Source: Methylophilaceae bacterium | GTDB taxonomy: Bacteria > Pseudomonadota > Gammaproteobacteria > Burkholderiales > Methylophilaceae | Length of the DNA: 64,000 nt | Direction of reading: 5' to 3' | Assembly (NCBI GenBank): GCA_028342535.1 | Contig: JAOLWQ010000003.1 | Location: 1-64,000, forward strand | In this document: positions 44,977 through 55,436 of the stretch, in pieces | How positions within the stretch are numbered: position 1 is the stretch's first letter | Layout: every line of letters begins with the position of its first letter | Position numbers and translations under genes: made by a program | Notes under the pieces: generated by a model | Database searches by the model: none | The model's input: only the letters and a program-made list of their open reading frames with translations | What the model was told of the DNA's origin: nothing

Positions 44977-46848
44977 ATGTTAGAACAAATTAGAAATAGA
45001 ACACAAACTACTTTTGCAAAAGTTATTTTAGGAATAATAATTATACCTTTTGCGCTTTTTGGTATTGATTCTTATTTGTCATCTGTTGGAAGCGCCATTC
45101 ATATTGCATCAGTTAATGATGAGCTCATTACAACTCAAGCATTACAAAAGGCCGAAACTGATATAAGAGCTCGACAAGATGAATCCTCTGACCCTAAAAT
45201 TTTTGAAAGTATAGAATTTAAAAAAGCTGTATTAGATAATTTGATAACAACAAAGTTAATTAATCAAGAAATTAATAATTCAGGGTTTTATATTAGTAAT
45301 AGTCAAGTTGGAACATATATAGGAGGCATGCCTGAATTTAGAAAAAATGGAAAATTTTCTCAGGAACAATATGATGAGATTTTAAAAATTAACAACCTAT
45401 CCCCAAAAAAATTCGATGAAAAAATCAAAAGTGATCTTGGAACTCAGCAAGTAAAAGATAGCTTAAGGAAGCTTTCTTTTATTCCTAAAAATAAAGTTCA
45501 GGATCTTGTTGATTTAGCTTATCAAAAAAGAGATGTAAGTATCTATGAATTAAAACAAGATAAATTTAAAGAAAAAGTTGATCTTTCTGATCTTGCATTA
45601 AAAAAAGTATATGAAGAAAGTAAGGCTTCATTTATGCGTCCTGATCAGGTTAAAATTAAGTTTGTTATTTATTCAGTAGCAGGAATTGTTCCAAGTGTAT
45701 CAGTAGCAGATAAAGAGGTAAAAGAATATTTTGCTAACAATATTAATAGATACCAGACAAACCAGCAAAGAAGAGCAAAGCATATTTTATTTACAGTTGG
45801 AGATAATTTATCAAATGATGAAGTAAAAAATATAGCTTCAAGAGCTCAAAATATTCTTAATGAGATTAAAAAAAATCCCAAAAATTTTGAAGAAAATGCT
45901 GAAAAATATTCCCAAGATACAGAGTCATCTAAAAATGGTGGGGACTTAGGTTTTTTTTCTAGGGGAGATATGGATAAAGTTTTTGAAGACACAGTTTTTT
46001 CTATGTCTAAAAACCAGATTTCTGAGCTCATTAAAACCGAGTTCGGTTTTCATATCGTGATGTTAACTGATATAAAAGGAGAGGAAGTTAAATTTGAATC
46101 TGTTAAAAATCAAATCAAGGGTGAATTAATTTTTAATAAAGCACTTGCTGAATATGGTGAGAATGCAGAAGATTTTAGTAATACTGTTTACGAGCAATCT
46201 GATAACCTCCAAAAAGCTGCAAATAAATTTTCTTTAGAAATTCAAGATAGTGAATGGTTAAGTTTTGAGAATGCAAAAAAATTCTTTAATAATGAAGCAT
46301 TTGCTCAAGCTATTTTTGATGAATATGCTATAAATAAAATGAAAAATATAGCCGCTATTGAAGCCTCCCCTAATAATTTAGTTGCAGCTAGAGTTGTTGA
46401 TTTTCGTCCTTCAGCTTCAAAACCTTTTGAGGAGGTTAGAGAATCAATTAAAGACTTTCTTGTGGAAGCTGAATCCCAGAGACTTTTAATTGCAGCTGGA
46501 ACCAAATTGATTGAAGATGTTAAATCTAAATCAAATGCTATTAATTGGATTGATGAATTAACTATAGATCGCATTGATAGGCAAGGTTTATCTGATTCTC
46601 TTATAAATGCAATATTTAAAATGGATAGTTATGACCTTCCTTCATATACAGGCCTTTATGACAGCAAGGGGGAATATGTTATTGTTAAACTCAGTAAGGT
46701 CGTAACTGAAAAAGTCAAAGAAAAAGACTCAATCGATACTTATTACAATGAGTATATTTCAATGATCCAGGAAGAAATTGATTTTGCTTTTATATCAGAC
46801 TTAAAAGTTAAAGCTGATATTGACATTAAGTTAGATAATTTGAATTAA
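44977..46848 (+). CDS. ppiD: Periplasmic chaperone/prolyl isomerase PpiD
   Basis: Inner-membrane-anchored folding factor near the Sec translocon, 623 aa. A single N-terminal transmembrane helix (about residues 15-35, starting [13 protein letters not shown]) is followed by SurA-like helical regions. A parvulin domain lies at about 262-360 ([36 protein letters not shown]). The long N-terminal and C-terminal helical domains match the PpiD/SurA_N_3 family. Its 3' end overlaps the convergent fabI by 4 bp. Confidence 0.93.
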   Translation: MLEQIRNRTQTTFAKVILGIIIIPFALFGIDSYLSSVGSAIHIASVNDELITTQALQKAETDIRARQDESSDPKIFESIEFKKAVLDNLITTKLINQEINNSGFYISNSQVGTYIGGMPEFRKNGKFSQEQYDEILKINNLSPKKFDEKIKSDLGTQQVKDSLRKLSFIPKNKVQDLVDLAYQKRDVSIYELKQDKFKEKVDLSDLALKKVYEESKASFMRPDQVKIKFVIYSVAGIVPSVSVADKEVKEYFANNINRYQTNQQRRAKHILFTVGDNLSNDEVKNIASRAQNILNEIKKNPKNFEENAEKYSQDTESSKNGGDLGFFSRGDMDKVFEDTVFSMSKNQISELIKTEFGFHIVMLTDIKGEEVKFESVKNQIKGELIFNKALAEYGENAEDFSNTVYEQSDNLQKAANKFSLEIQDSEWLSFENAKKFFNNEAFAQAIFDEYAINKMKNIAAIEASPNNLVAARVVDFRPSASKPFEEVRESIKDFLVEAESQRLLIAAGTKLIEDVKSKSNAINWIDELTIDRIDRQGLSDSLINAIFKMDSYDLPSYTGLYDSKGEYVIVKLSKVVTEKVKEKDSIDTYYNEYISMIQEEIDFAFISDLKVKADIDIKLDNLN

Positions 46849-47627
46849 TCAATTGCGCCAGCAGCAGTAATATTCATTCCGCCATCAACATAAGTAATTT
46901 CTCCTGTAATCCCTGATGCAAGATCACTACACAAAAATGCAGCAACATTACCAACTTCTTCAGTTGTTACATTTCTTTTTAATGCAGCATGACGCTCATT
47001 AAAGTCATACATTTTATCAAAGTTAGCAATACCTGATGCTGCTAGTGTCTTGATAGGTCCTGCTGAAATTGCATTCACTCTAATTCCTTTTGTCCCTAAA
47101 CTATGCGACATATACTTTACGTTAGCTTCAAGGCTAGCTTTTGCTAAACCCATTACATTATAATTAGGCATTGTTCGTTCAGCACCCAGGTAACTTAGTG
47201 TCAATAGGCTTGAGTTTTTATTTAAATAAGGCACTGCAGATTTTGCAAGTGCAGTAAAACTATATGAGCTAATATTATGTGCAATTATAAAATTTTCGCG
47301 GGTTGTTGATTCAATAAAATCACCACTTAATGCTTCTTTTGGTACAAATGCTATTGAGTGAATTAAAATATCGAAATTTCCCCATTCTTTTTCTAATAGT
47401 GGAAAAAGGTTTTTAATATCTTCATCCTTTGCAACATCGCATGGCAAAACAATATTTGAATCAAAATGTGAAGCAAGTTTCTTGACACGCTCTTTATGCT
47501 TTTCCATTTGGTAGGTGAAAGCAAGTTTAGCACCCTGTTTTTTCATAGAAGATGCTATACCATATGCAATCGAGCGATCACTAAGCAATCCAAGTATTAA
47601 TACTTTTTTATTTTTTAAGAATCCCAT
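46845..47627 (-). CDS. fabI: Enoyl-[acyl-carrier-protein] reductase FabI
   Basis: NADH-dependent reductase completing each fatty-acid elongation cycle. The 260-aa short-chain-dehydrogenase-like protein opens with [19 protein letters not shown], the FabI version of the cofactor loop. It carries the [11 protein letters not shown] segment (Tyr and Lys of the active site, Y-x6-K) and [14 protein letters not shown]. It lies 20 bp downstream of the peptide ABC permease genes on the same strand. Confidence 0.96.
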   Translation of the reverse strand: MGFLKNKKVLILGLLSDRSIAYGIASSMKKQGAKLAFTYQMEKHKERVKKLASHFDSNIVLPCDVAKDEDIKNLFPLLEKEWGNFDILIHSIAFVPKEALSGDFIESTTRENFIIAHNISSYSFTALAKSAVPYLNKNSSLLTLSYLGAERTMPNYNVMGLAKASLEANVKYMSHSLGTKGIRVNAISAGPIKTLAASGIANFDKMYDFNERHAALKRNVTTEEVGNVAAFLCSDLASGITGEITYVDGGMNITAAGAID

Positions 47628-47647
47628 AACTACCCTTTGTTTAGTGA

Positions 47648-48466
47648 TTATATTTTATTTTTAGGGTCTAATATATCTCTAAGCCCCTCACCAAGCAAAT
47701 TATATCCCAATACTGTAATGAGGATGGCTAAACCAGGAAATAAAGAGAGCCACCAAGCAAATTGAATATACTCTTTTCCATCAGTCAGTATATTTCCCCA
47801 AGAAGCAGTTGGAGCTTGAACACCTAAACCTAAAAAACTAAGACCAGATTCTACTAATACTGCACTTGCGATTCCAAGAACTGAACTAACGATTATTGGG
47901 GTTAAGCTATTTGGAAGAAGATGTTTTATTATTATTGATAGATGATTCGAGCCCATTGTCTCTGCGGCAAGAACATATTCTCTTTGACGTAAACTAAAAA
48001 ATTCGGCTCTTACAAGTCTTGTAACGCCCATCCATGAAGTTAAGCCAATTACGATCATAATATTCCATATTGATGGGGTAAGAAATGCTATCACAGCTAA
48101 TATTAGAAAAAATGTTGGGATTGATAGCATTATGTCTACAAATCGCATAATCAATGAATCAACCCACCCTCTATAGAATCCAGCTAATGACCCTAAAATA
48201 ACACCAATAAAGGTCGCTATCCCTACTGCTACAAAGCCAACTAGTAGGGATATTTGTGCACCATAAAGCATTCTTGAAAAAACATCTCTTCCGAGTCCAT
48301 CTGTCCCCATTAGATGGTTTATTGAAGGTGGAAATAATATAGAATTTATATCAATAAAATTTGGATCATATGGGGCAATAATGGGGGCAACTAAAGCCAA
48401 AATTAAAATTGTTAGAATAATAATAAGACCTGAGAGTGCGAGAGGATTTTTTAAAAAAATTTTCAT
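47648..48466 (-). CDS. Peptide ABC transporter permease (OppC/YejE type)
   Basis: Inner-membrane permease of 272 aa with about six helices. The EAA-type loop is visible as [22 protein letters not shown], cut here to its core [15 protein letters not shown], and the family start [11 protein letters not shown] is typical of OppC/DppC. Together with the gene upstream it forms the channel. Its ATG overlaps the stop of the first permease by 4 bp. No ATPase gene follows; fabI comes next. Confidence 0.92.
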   Translation of the reverse strand: MKIFLKNPLALSGLIIILTILILALVAPIIAPYDPNFIDINSILFPPSINHLMGTDGLGRDVFSRMLYGAQISLLVGFVAVGIATFIGVILGSLAGFYRGWVDSLIMRFVDIMLSIPTFFLILAVIAFLTPSIWNIMIVIGLTSWMGVTRLVRAEFFSLRQREYVLAAETMGSNHLSIIIKHLLPNSLTPIIVSSVLGIASAVLVESGLSFLGLGVQAPTASWGNILTDGKEYIQFAWWLSLFPGLAILITVLGYNLLGEGLRDILDPKNKI

Positions 48467-49482
48467 TTAACTAAACCTTTTCTTACTCGTGGATCAGCCC
48501 AAGCGTAGCCTATATCTGCAAGCAAGTTTCCTATTAAGGTCAAAAAAGATCCAATAGTTAAAATTCCCATTATTACGGGGAAGTCTCGCATTAAAACTGA
48601 ATCATAGAAAAGTTTACCCATTCCTGGAATGGCAAAAATTGACTCTGCAATTACAGATCCACCAATAAGACCAGGAATCGAAAGCCCTACAATTGTTATA
48701 AGCGGAAGAATGGCATTTTTAAGAGCATGAATAAATACAACCTTACTTTCTTTTAAACCTTTAGATCTGGCTGTTGTAATAAAATCTTGATGAAGAATAT
48801 CTAACATACCATTTCTTACATATAAGGATATGCCAGCAAGACCACTTAGGGATGATATTGAAACTGGAAGTATTAAGTGTTTTAGGAGATCTATAAACTG
48901 ATCAAAATTACTAAGGTTTTGATAACCTAAGCTATGGAGCCCCGATATTGGAAGCCATTGGTTACTAACCCCAGTCCAATACATAAGTAAAAGTGCTAAC
49001 CAAAAACCTGGAATTGCGAACCCGATAAAAACAAACAAGGTTATAGATCGGTCAACCCAGGTATTTTGTCGAACTGCAGAAAGAGTACCAAGAAAAATAG
49101 AAATAGAAAAAATAATACAAATACCTAAAAGATTTATCATTAAGGTGATTGGAAGCGATTCTTGTATTAATCCTTTAGTAACATTGCCAGATTTGTCTGT
49201 TCGCTCCCATAAAACTGGTTTTTGGTGTGATGCAAAAGAGTTGCCAAAATCAAGCTGAGCGATTCGTTTTACCCACAAGCCATATTGAATGATTACGGGT
49301 TTATCAAGGTTGTAAAGCTCTCTTAATTTTTGCCTAGATTCTTCGGATGCTTTTGGGTTAAAGGATGCTTCACTTGATGTAACATCACCAGGAGCAAGAT
49401 GCATAATAAAAAATGACACAAGGCTTATTCCAATAAGCATTGGTATCATCCACAGTATTCTTTTTATCAAGTATGAGACCAT
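48463..49482 (-). CDS. Peptide ABC transporter permease (OppB/YejB type)
   Basis: Inner-membrane permease of 339 aa. It begins YLIKRILWMIPMLIGISLVSF and has the LAPGDV motif typical of OppB/DppB. An insert of about 40 residues (KPVLWERTDKSGNVTKG) near residue 95 recalls the longer YejB-type permeases. The EAA loop is near GLKESKVVFIHALKN. It overlaps the substrate-binding protein gene by one base and the second permease by 4 bp. Confidence 0.92.
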   Translation of the reverse strand: MVSYLIKRILWMIPMLIGISLVSFFIMHLAPGDVTSSEASFNPKASEESRQKLRELYNLDKPVIIQYGLWVKRIAQLDFGNSFASHQKPVLWERTDKSGNVTKGLIQESLPITLMINLLGICIIFSISIFLGTLSAVRQNTWVDRSITLFVFIGFAIPGFWLALLLMYWTGVSNQWLPISGLHSLGYQNLSNFDQFIDLLKHLILPVSISSLSGLAGISLYVRNGMLDILHQDFITTARSKGLKESKVVFIHALKNAILPLITIVGLSIPGLIGGSVIAESIFAIPGMGKLFYDSVLMRDFPVIMGILTIGSFLTLIGNLLADIGYAWADPRVRKGLVK

Positions 49483-51125
49483 TATCTCGCCGAAATTTCG
49501 TTTCTACGAAGAGGTTTTGGTAAAAACCAATCGTAATTATTATGATAAATGCCTGCCGGTGGAGCAGGATTCTTAATTCCCTTAACCCTTTTATGCACCG
49601 CACTTAAACCATAACCTGCATATAGATATATAATTGGAGAATCTTCTAATAGATATTTTGAAAATTTATGGTAAATTTCTTCACGCTTGGAAACATTTAA
49701 TTCTTTTCGACCAAGCTCAAGTAATCTATCAACATTTTTATTAGAATACCCAAGAAAATTAAATTGACCAGGTCCTTGTTGAGAGGAGTGCCATATATTA
49801 TATTGATCTGGATCAAGAGATAGGCTCCAACCAAGAACAACCACATCAAAATCACCAGTTTTTATAAATCTATTCACAAAGCTTGCCCATTCAATTACCC
49901 TTATTGACACATCTACCCCAATCTCTTGTAATCTTTTTTGAATTACAACAGCTGTCATTTCTCTTTGTTTGTTTTGGTTTGTAATAATTTCAAACTTTAA
50001 GGGCTTGCCATTTTTCATTAGAATGCCATCATTATTTTTTTTAAAGCCAGCTTCTTGAAGAAGCTCAAGGGCTTTGGACGGATTGTAAGGGTAAGGACTT
50101 AAATTTGGATTATTCCACCTTGTACCGGGCTTATAAGGGCTAGAAATTGACTCACCTAACCCTAGAAGTACCCCTTTGATAACTTCATCTTTATCAATTG
50201 CATAATTTAGAGCCTGCCTGACTCTAATATCGTTAAATGGAGGTTTCTTAAGATTAAAGCCGAGGTAGGTATAACCATTTCCTAGCTCTTTATAAAGTGC
50301 GACTTTTTGTTGTAAATCTTTTCTTGCTGGAAATACTCTTTGATATTGAATTGGGTTTATATTCATTACATCAATATTATCAGCAGTAAGCTCTAAGAAT
50401 TGTGACGAGGTATCAGGAATTATTCTTGAGATTAGTTTTTCTATTAAAGGAGATCCTAAAACACTTTTTTCGTTAGCCTTGAGCGACACCTGTTGTCCGC
50501 TGATCCAGTCATCAAGTTTATAATAGCTTGAGCCCGTTGGCTTTCGTGAGAAAAAAGTATTATTTATGTCTTCATCTTTTAAGATATGTTTAGGGAGAAT
50601 ATGGAGTGAGCTCCAAGTATCAAGAGCTGGTGCGTAACTGGTTTCATAGGTAATTTTGAAAGTTAAGGGGTCGGGAGCAGAGGCTTTTTTAACAAGCTGA
50701 TAATCTGACGCATAAGGAGTTCTAGTATCAGGATTAGTTATTAATTTCCAGGTAAATAATACATCTGCGCTTGTCAGCGGATTTCCATCAGCCCACTGAA
50801 GTCCTTTTTTTAATTTAAAAGTAATTGTTTTTTGATTGTTCGAGATTGCCCAACTTTCTGCTAAATCAGGAGCATAATTTAAATTTTCATCGTATTTAAT
50901 TAAGGAGTTAAATATATTCCCAGCAATAGCTGACGAAGCGGAATCACCAGCAATCATAGCAATAAGATTGCTGGGTTCTCCAGCCATAGCATTTATAAGG
51001 CTCCCACCAAAAATATTTTTATATTCTTCATTATAATTAATTACTTCAGAAGTATCTTTAGAACAACTTATTATAAATATTGATAAAATAAAAATAAAGT
51101 TAAAAAATAAGAAATTTTTTTTCAT
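49482..51125 (-). CDS. Peptide ABC transporter substrate-binding lipoprotein
   Basis: Extracytoplasmic binding protein of the SBP_bac_5 (OppA/DppA) family. From ATG 51125 it is 547 aa, with a lipoprotein signal (KKNFLFFNFIFILSIFIISC, Cys about residue 21). Family features include LAESWAISNNQKTITFKLKKGLQWADGNPLT, of which FKLKKGLQWADG is the signature, and the later VRQALNYAIDKDEVI. A GTG two codons upstream (51131) is possible. It is the first gene of a set with two permeases; the ATPase is missing from the locus. Confidence 0.9.
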   Translation of the reverse strand: MKKNFLFFNFIFILSIFIISCSKDTSEVINYNEEYKNIFGGSLINAMAGEPSNLIAMIAGDSASSAIAGNIFNSLIKYDENLNYAPDLAESWAISNNQKTITFKLKKGLQWADGNPLTSADVLFTWKLITNPDTRTPYASDYQLVKKASAPDPLTFKITYETSYAPALDTWSSLHILPKHILKDEDINNTFFSRKPTGSSYYKLDDWISGQQVSLKANEKSVLGSPLIEKLISRIIPDTSSQFLELTADNIDVMNINPIQYQRVFPARKDLQQKVALYKELGNGYTYLGFNLKKPPFNDIRVRQALNYAIDKDEVIKGVLLGLGESISSPYKPGTRWNNPNLSPYPYNPSKALELLQEAGFKKNNDGILMKNGKPLKFEIITNQNKQREMTAVVIQKRLQEIGVDVSIRVIEWASFVNRFIKTGDFDVVVLGWSLSLDPDQYNIWHSSQQGPGQFNFLGYSNKNVDRLLELGRKELNVSKREEIYHKFSKYLLEDSPIIYLYAGYGLSAVHKRVKGIKNPAPPAGIYHNNYDWFLPKPLRRNEISAR

Positions 51126-51142
51126 ATGCACATAAAATTAAA

Positions 51143-52462
51143 CTATTTAGGAATATCTAAAGTATCACCTATGATTATTCTATCCGATCGTAGTTCATTA
51201 AATTCTTTAATATCTCTTACCGAGATATTATATTTGTCGGAAATATGACTTAATGTTTGACCACGAGTAACTTTGTGCGTAATGATTGAGGAGTAATTGT
51301 ATAACTCGTTAACATTACTGGGGAAGTATGTTGTTATTGCATCTTTATTAGGTATCAAAATAGTGCTATTTCTTCTAAATGATTTCCTACGCTCTAAGCG
51401 ATTAACTTGAATTAGTATTTTTCTATCAATCCCAAATTTTTTAGCAACTTGCGCAACACTTTCTTTCTTTTTTGGATTATATGAATTCCAATTAGATAAT
51501 GGTTTATCATAACTATGAAGATTGTAATTAAATATATGAATTTTTTGATAAGGTAAGTTTATTTTTAAGGGTACGCTCTTTACATTTATTACAGGTCTTT
51601 TATGCTGTGGGTTTAATAGCCTAAATTCCTCGATTGATATCTCAGCAAGTCTAGCGATAAGTTGAGTATCAATATTTTTATTAACTTCAACAACTTCAAA
51701 ATACGGTTGATTTTTAATTTTAGGTAAATTTAATCCATATTTTCTAGGATTACTTATAATATTTTTTATAGCAAATAGTTTTGGTACATAGTTTTTTGTT
51801 TCTCTTGGTAATCTTAGACTGTAGTATCCTGTTGGCTTTTTATTTCTTTTATTTCTTTTGATTGCTCTACCAACTCTTCCTTCACCTGCATTATATGAAG
51901 CAAGAGCTAATTCCCATGTTCCAAATTCTTTGTGAAGCTTTTCTAAGTAATTTAAAGCAGCATTCGTTGCCTCCATTACAGTCCTTCTGTTATCCACCCA
52001 CCAATTTTGCTCTAATCCATAGATTTTTCCTGTAGATGGAATAAATTGCCACATACCTGCTGCTTTTTGTCTTGAAGTTGCTATTGGATTGTATGCACTT
52101 TCTATCATTGGTAAGAGGGCTATCTCCATAGGCATATTTCTTTTTTCAACTTCACTAACAACATAAAATAAATATTTTTCACTTCTTGTAAGCATTCTTT
52201 CAACATATTCCGGTCTGCTTGAATACCATTTTTCAAAGTTTCGTATTCTACGACTTGGTTTTTCTTTCATTTGATAACCGTTATTAATTCTCGTCCAAAT
52301 ACTAAATTTGTAAGTATTTTTAGTTTCCTTAATATTTTCTTTTTGACCAATAACTGTTATTTGCTGTCCTAATGCATTTGTTTCAGATTTGACATTAGTT
52401 ATTATTGAAAGCAACAGCATTAATACTAAAGTGTTTATTATCGTGGTGACTTTAAAATTCAT
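51143..52462 (-). CDS. mltD: Membrane-bound lytic murein transglycosylase D
   Basis: Cuts peptidoglycan glycan strands. The 439-aa protein has an N-terminal signal (about residues 1-27) and the SLT domain with MESAYNPIATSRQKAAGMWQF (catalytic Glu in LLPMIESAYNP) and LASYNAGEGRV. At the C-terminus are two LysM-type repeats: a degenerate one near residues 325-370 (SVAQVAKKFGIDRK) and a clear one at about 392-438 (VTRGQTLSHISDKYNIS). It overlaps gloB's 3' end by 11 bp, so the two are probably co-transcribed. Confidence 0.93.
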   Translation of the reverse strand: MNFKVTTIINTLVLMLLLSIITNVKSETNALGQQITVIGQKENIKETKNTYKFSIWTRINNGYQMKEKPSRRIRNFEKWYSSRPEYVERMLTRSEKYLFYVVSEVEKRNMPMEIALLPMIESAYNPIATSRQKAAGMWQFIPSTGKIYGLEQNWWVDNRRTVMEATNAALNYLEKLHKEFGTWELALASYNAGEGRVGRAIKRNKRNKKPTGYYSLRLPRETKNYVPKLFAIKNIISNPRKYGLNLPKIKNQPYFEVVEVNKNIDTQLIARLAEISIEEFRLLNPQHKRPVINVKSVPLKINLPYQKIHIFNYNLHSYDKPLSNWNSYNPKKKESVAQVAKKFGIDRKILIQVNRLERRKSFRRNSTILIPNKDAITTYFPSNVNELYNYSSIITHKVTRGQTLSHISDKYNISVRDIKEFNELRSDRIIIGDTLDIPK

Positions 52463-53180
52463 CTTTTCTCTTTCTAATTAATTTAAACTCATCACTTGTT
52501 TTTGCTCTAAGGAAAGGATTTGTTTCAAGCTCTTCTTTAAGTAATGACGGAATAGTAATTTCGACATCCTTCAACTTTTTGTAACGCTCATTTAATTGAT
52601 AATTGTCTGGGTCTATAGTTAATGCAAATTGAATATTTTCTTTGGTATATTCATGAGCACAGTATACTTTTGTATTGGGGTTAAGCGAAGAGATTTTTAA
52701 TAATGATTTAAACATTTCGCTATAGGTACCTTCAAATAATTTTCCGCAACCGCATGCAAATAGAGTGTCACCACAAAATAAATTTTCTTTATCTACATAA
52801 ACAATATGATCTAAGGTGTGGCCTGGTGTCTCAATGACATTAAATCTAACTTTAGTCCCCGATATTGAGATTACATCATCTTCTTTTACAATTATGTATT
52901 TAAATTTAAATTCAATATTTTCTGGACCAAAAATTTGCACATCAGGGTAATGCTTAATTAATTCTTCAACTCCTCCAGTATGGTCATAATGTTTGTGAGT
53001 AATCAGAATGGCCTTTAAATCAATATCTTTTCCTATAAGTGTTTTTATAACAGGTTTTGCATCGCCCGGATCAATAATTATTCCGTTGAGTTTTTCTTGG
53101 AGCAACCAAATGTAATTATCATTGAATGCTTTAATTGGTAGTATATTTATATTACTATTTTGGGGTAATGTTGAATGCAT
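52452..53180 (-). CDS. gloB: Hydroxyacylglutathione hydrolase (glyoxalase II)
   Basis: Zinc enzyme that hydrolyses S-lactoylglutathione in methylglyoxal detoxification. The metallo-beta-lactamase motif THKHYDHTGG, NVIETPGHTLDHI, CGDTLFACGCGKLFEGT and VYCAHEYT supply the metal ligands. Length 242 aa, slightly shorter than usual. It is divergent from the yafS-rnhA-dnaQ genes, an order shared with E. coli. Confidence 0.95.
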   Translation of the reverse strand: MHSTLPQNSNINILPIKAFNDNYIWLLQEKLNGIIIDPGDAKPVIKTLIGKDIDLKAILITHKHYDHTGGVEELIKHYPDVQIFGPENIEFKFKYIIVKEDDVISISGTKVRFNVIETPGHTLDHIVYVDKENLFCGDTLFACGCGKLFEGTYSEMFKSLLKISSLNPNTKVYCAHEYTKENIQFALTIDPDNYQLNERYKKLKDVEITIPSLLKEELETNPFLRAKTSDEFKLIRKRKDEF

Positions 53181-53223
53181 ATATACCTTAAGTTTACCTT
53201 GTTTTTATGTTATTTTTAATATT

Positions 53224-53886
53224 ATGAATTGGTTTAAATCAAATAATGCAAAAAATTTAATAGAACAAGAAAAATCGATTGTTAATAAATATATTGAAGA
53301 TAAATTTGGTTATTATGCTCTTCAATTAGGTGATTACTTTTCTGATTTTCTTGAACAGTCAAGGATTAGCAAGCATATTTTTAACCACGGGCCCTTAAAA
53401 AACATTTTTTTTGATAGCCTTAACATGCCTTTTGCAGAAGATTCTATTGATTTAATCATTTGCCCTCATTTTTTAGAGCAGGGATATAATAAAGATATTT
53501 TTAACGAATTGTTTCGAGTAGTAATTCCTGGTGGAAATTTAATTATTATTGCTTTTAATCCTTATAGTCTTGCTGGAATTAAAAATCTCTTCTCTTTTAA
53601 TATGGAATTTCCTTGGAGTTCTAAATTTTTGACTATGGCAAATATTCAGTATGAATTAAAAGAATCAGGCTTTTCAATTGTTGAGGCTAAAATTGCGAAT
53701 TATCAACCTATTATTTTGGATAGCCATCATTCTTTTAATACTTATCTTGAAAGCATAGGCAATCGTTGGCTACCACTTTTTGGTAATATTTTTTTTATAG
53801 TTGCTCAAAAAAAAGTGATAAGCCTCACTCCAGTTAAGCCAAGATGGAAAAACAGCAAAAAAAGAACTATTTTTAGAGAGGAGTAG
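53224..53886 (+). CDS. yafS: SAM-dependent methyltransferase-like protein (YafS family)
   Basis: Class I methyltransferase-like protein of 220 aa, counting from ATG 53224 (MNWFKSNN). A longer frame starting at 53122 would run back into the divergent gloB gene and is rejected. The fold is suggested by LNMPFAEDSIDLIICPH, shown by PFAEDSIDLIICPHF, and RVVIPGGNLIIIAFNPYS. A clear GxGxG motif I is not visible, so SAM binding may be weak or altered. The gloB-yafS-rnhA-dnaQ order is conserved in gammaproteobacteria. Substrate unknown. Confidence 0.78.
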   Translation: MNWFKSNNAKNLIEQEKSIVNKYIEDKFGYYALQLGDYFSDFLEQSRISKHIFNHGPLKNIFFDSLNMPFAEDSIDLIICPHFLEQGYNKDIFNELFRVVIPGGNLIIIAFNPYSLAGIKNLFSFNMEFPWSSKFLTMANIQYELKESGFSIVEAKIANYQPIILDSHHSFNTYLESIGNRWLPLFGNIFFIVAQKKVISLTPVKPRWKNSKKRTIFREE

Positions 53887-53893
53887 CTTAAAT

Positions 53894-54328
53894 ATGATAA
53901 AAATTTATACAGATGGGGCATGCAAAGGTAACCCTGGCCCTGGTGGTTGGGGTGCTTTAATTATTGATGGTACTTCCAAGAACGAAATATACGGTGGTGA
54001 ACCAAATACTACAAATAATAGAATGGAGATACTTGCGGTAATTATGGCTTTAAAAACTTTAAATACTGAAAATGAAATATCAGTTTTCACTGATTCAACT
54101 TATGTCCAAAAAGGTATTAATGAATGGATTAGCAAATGGAAAATTAATGGTTGGATAACAAGCAATAAAAAAGAAGTAAAAAATAAAGATCTATGGACCC
54201 AATTAGATAATATAACTTCACAATTAAATATAAGCTGGATTTGGGTAAAGGGTCATTCTGGTCACCCAGAAAATGATAGAGCAGATTATTTAGCTAATCA
54301 AGGAGTTGGCATGGAGACAACAATATAG
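53894..54328 (+). CDS. rnhA: Ribonuclease HI
   Basis: Degrades RNA in RNA-DNA hybrids. The 144-aa protein starts MIKIYTDGACKGNPGPGGWG with catalytic Asp7, then the Glu in NNRMEILAVI, Asp in FTDSTYV and a terminal Asp in ENDRADYLA with the HSGH loop. All four acidic residues are in place. Its stop TAG overlaps the GTG start of dnaQ. Confidence 0.97.
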   Translation: MIKIYTDGACKGNPGPGGWGALIIDGTSKNEIYGGEPNTTNNRMEILAVIMALKTLNTENEISVFTDSTYVQKGINEWISKWKINGWITSNKKEVKNKDLWTQLDNITSQLNISWIWVKGHSGHPENDRADYLANQGVGMETTI

Positions 54329-55002
54329 TGAAGCAAATATTTTTAGATACTGAAACTACTGGGCTAGACCCAAATCAAGGACATAGGATTATTGAAATTG
54401 CTGCAGTTGAAATGAGTAATCGGCAACTAAGCAAAAATCATTACCATACGTACTTAAACCCTGGAAGGGCTATTGATCAAGCTGCACAAGATGTTCATGG
54501 AATAACTTCTGAATTTCTTCAGAATAAACCTATATTTAAGGACATTGCACCTGAGTTCTTAAGCTTTATTAAAGATGCTGAAATTATTATTCATAATGCT
54601 CCTTTTGATGTTGGATTTCTTAATATGGAGCTAGGAAAAATAAACCTGGGCAAACTAGAAAGCCACTCGGCTTCTATTTTTGACACACTAAAACTAGCTA
54701 AAGAGATTAGACCAGGGCAAAGAAATAATTTAGATGCATTATGTAAGGCTTATGATGTTGATAACACATCAAGAGCTTTTCATGGAGCACTTCTTGATGC
54801 AGAATTGCTTTGTGAAGTTTACTTAGGGATGACAAGAGGGCAGGAAGCGCTATCAATGGATTTCTCTGAAAGTCCTGAGAGCTTCAATTTAGAAGATATA
54901 AATCAGGATGGGCTTGTTTTAACAAAACCTAGTAAAGAAGAATTACAAGCGCATCACGACTTCATTTTAACTTTAAAGGCTTCTGATAGCCTGAAAGATT
55001 AA
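54328..55002 (+). CDS. dnaQ: DNA polymerase III epsilon subunit (proofreading exonuclease)
   Basis: 3'-5' exonuclease of the replicase. The 224-aa protein has the DEDDh motifs: FLDTETTGLD (Asp7, Glu9), HNAPFDVGFLN, and HGALLDAELL with His. It starts with GTG at 54328, overlapping the rnhA stop; the position of motif I supports this start. The short C-terminal part (SFNLEDINQD, LQAHHDFI) is the polymerase-binding tail. It overlaps the convergent queD by 4 bp. Confidence 0.95.
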   Translation: MKQIFLDTETTGLDPNQGHRIIEIAAVEMSNRQLSKNHYHTYLNPGRAIDQAAQDVHGITSEFLQNKPIFKDIAPEFLSFIKDAEIIIHNAPFDVGFLNMELGKINLGKLESHSASIFDTLKLAKEIRPGQRNNLDALCKAYDVDNTSRAFHGALLDAELLCEVYLGMTRGQEALSMDFSESPESFNLEDINQDGLVLTKPSKEELQAHHDFILTLKASDSLKD

Positions 55003-55436
55003 TATGCATCAGCCCAATTGTTAGGAGTTTCATAAAGTCGAACTTTGAATGGTTTAATTAATGACCCGAATTCTTCATCAAAAGAAATTCTTAATTTTTC
55101 CATAGCCACTAAAGCCATATTTTCAGCAGTTGGAACCAAGGGAAAAATTACAGTTTTATGGTCGTCCAATGATTCTAGAAATTTAAGAACAACAGTATCA
55201 TCCTTGTAAACTATAAATGAATGATCCCATTCCTCTACAATAGTTTTTTTAATTAGTTCTTTTGCGTCTTTAAAGTCCATAACCATTCCAAAATCTAAGC
55301 TTGATTTATCTGAAATAACCTGACCCTTAATGGTTACCTCAAGAGCATACCTGTGGCCATGAAGATTTTTACAAGAACTTTTATGGTGAGGGATTCTGTG
55401 GCCAGCATCGAATTCTAATTTTGTGGTAATTTCCAT
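54999..55436 (-). CDS. queD: 6-Carboxytetrahydropterin synthase QueD
   Basis: Makes 6-carboxytetrahydropterin, an early step to queuosine. The 145-aa PTPS-fold protein has zinc ligands His13 (DAGHR), His26 and His28, and the QueD signature C-x3-HGH (Cys22 in CKNLHGH). The PTPS family also includes animal sepiapterin-pathway enzymes, but this Cys-spaced motif favours QueD. It lies directly downstream of the M48 protease gene; partners QueC/QueE are not in the window. Confidence 0.92.
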   Translation of the reverse strand: MEITTKLEFDAGHRIPHHKSSCKNLHGHRYALEVTIKGQVISDKSSLDFGMVMDFKDAKELIKKTIVEEWDHSFIVYKDDTVVLKFLESLDDHKTVIFPLVPTAENMALVAMEKLRISFDEEFGSLIKPFKVRLYETPNNWADAY

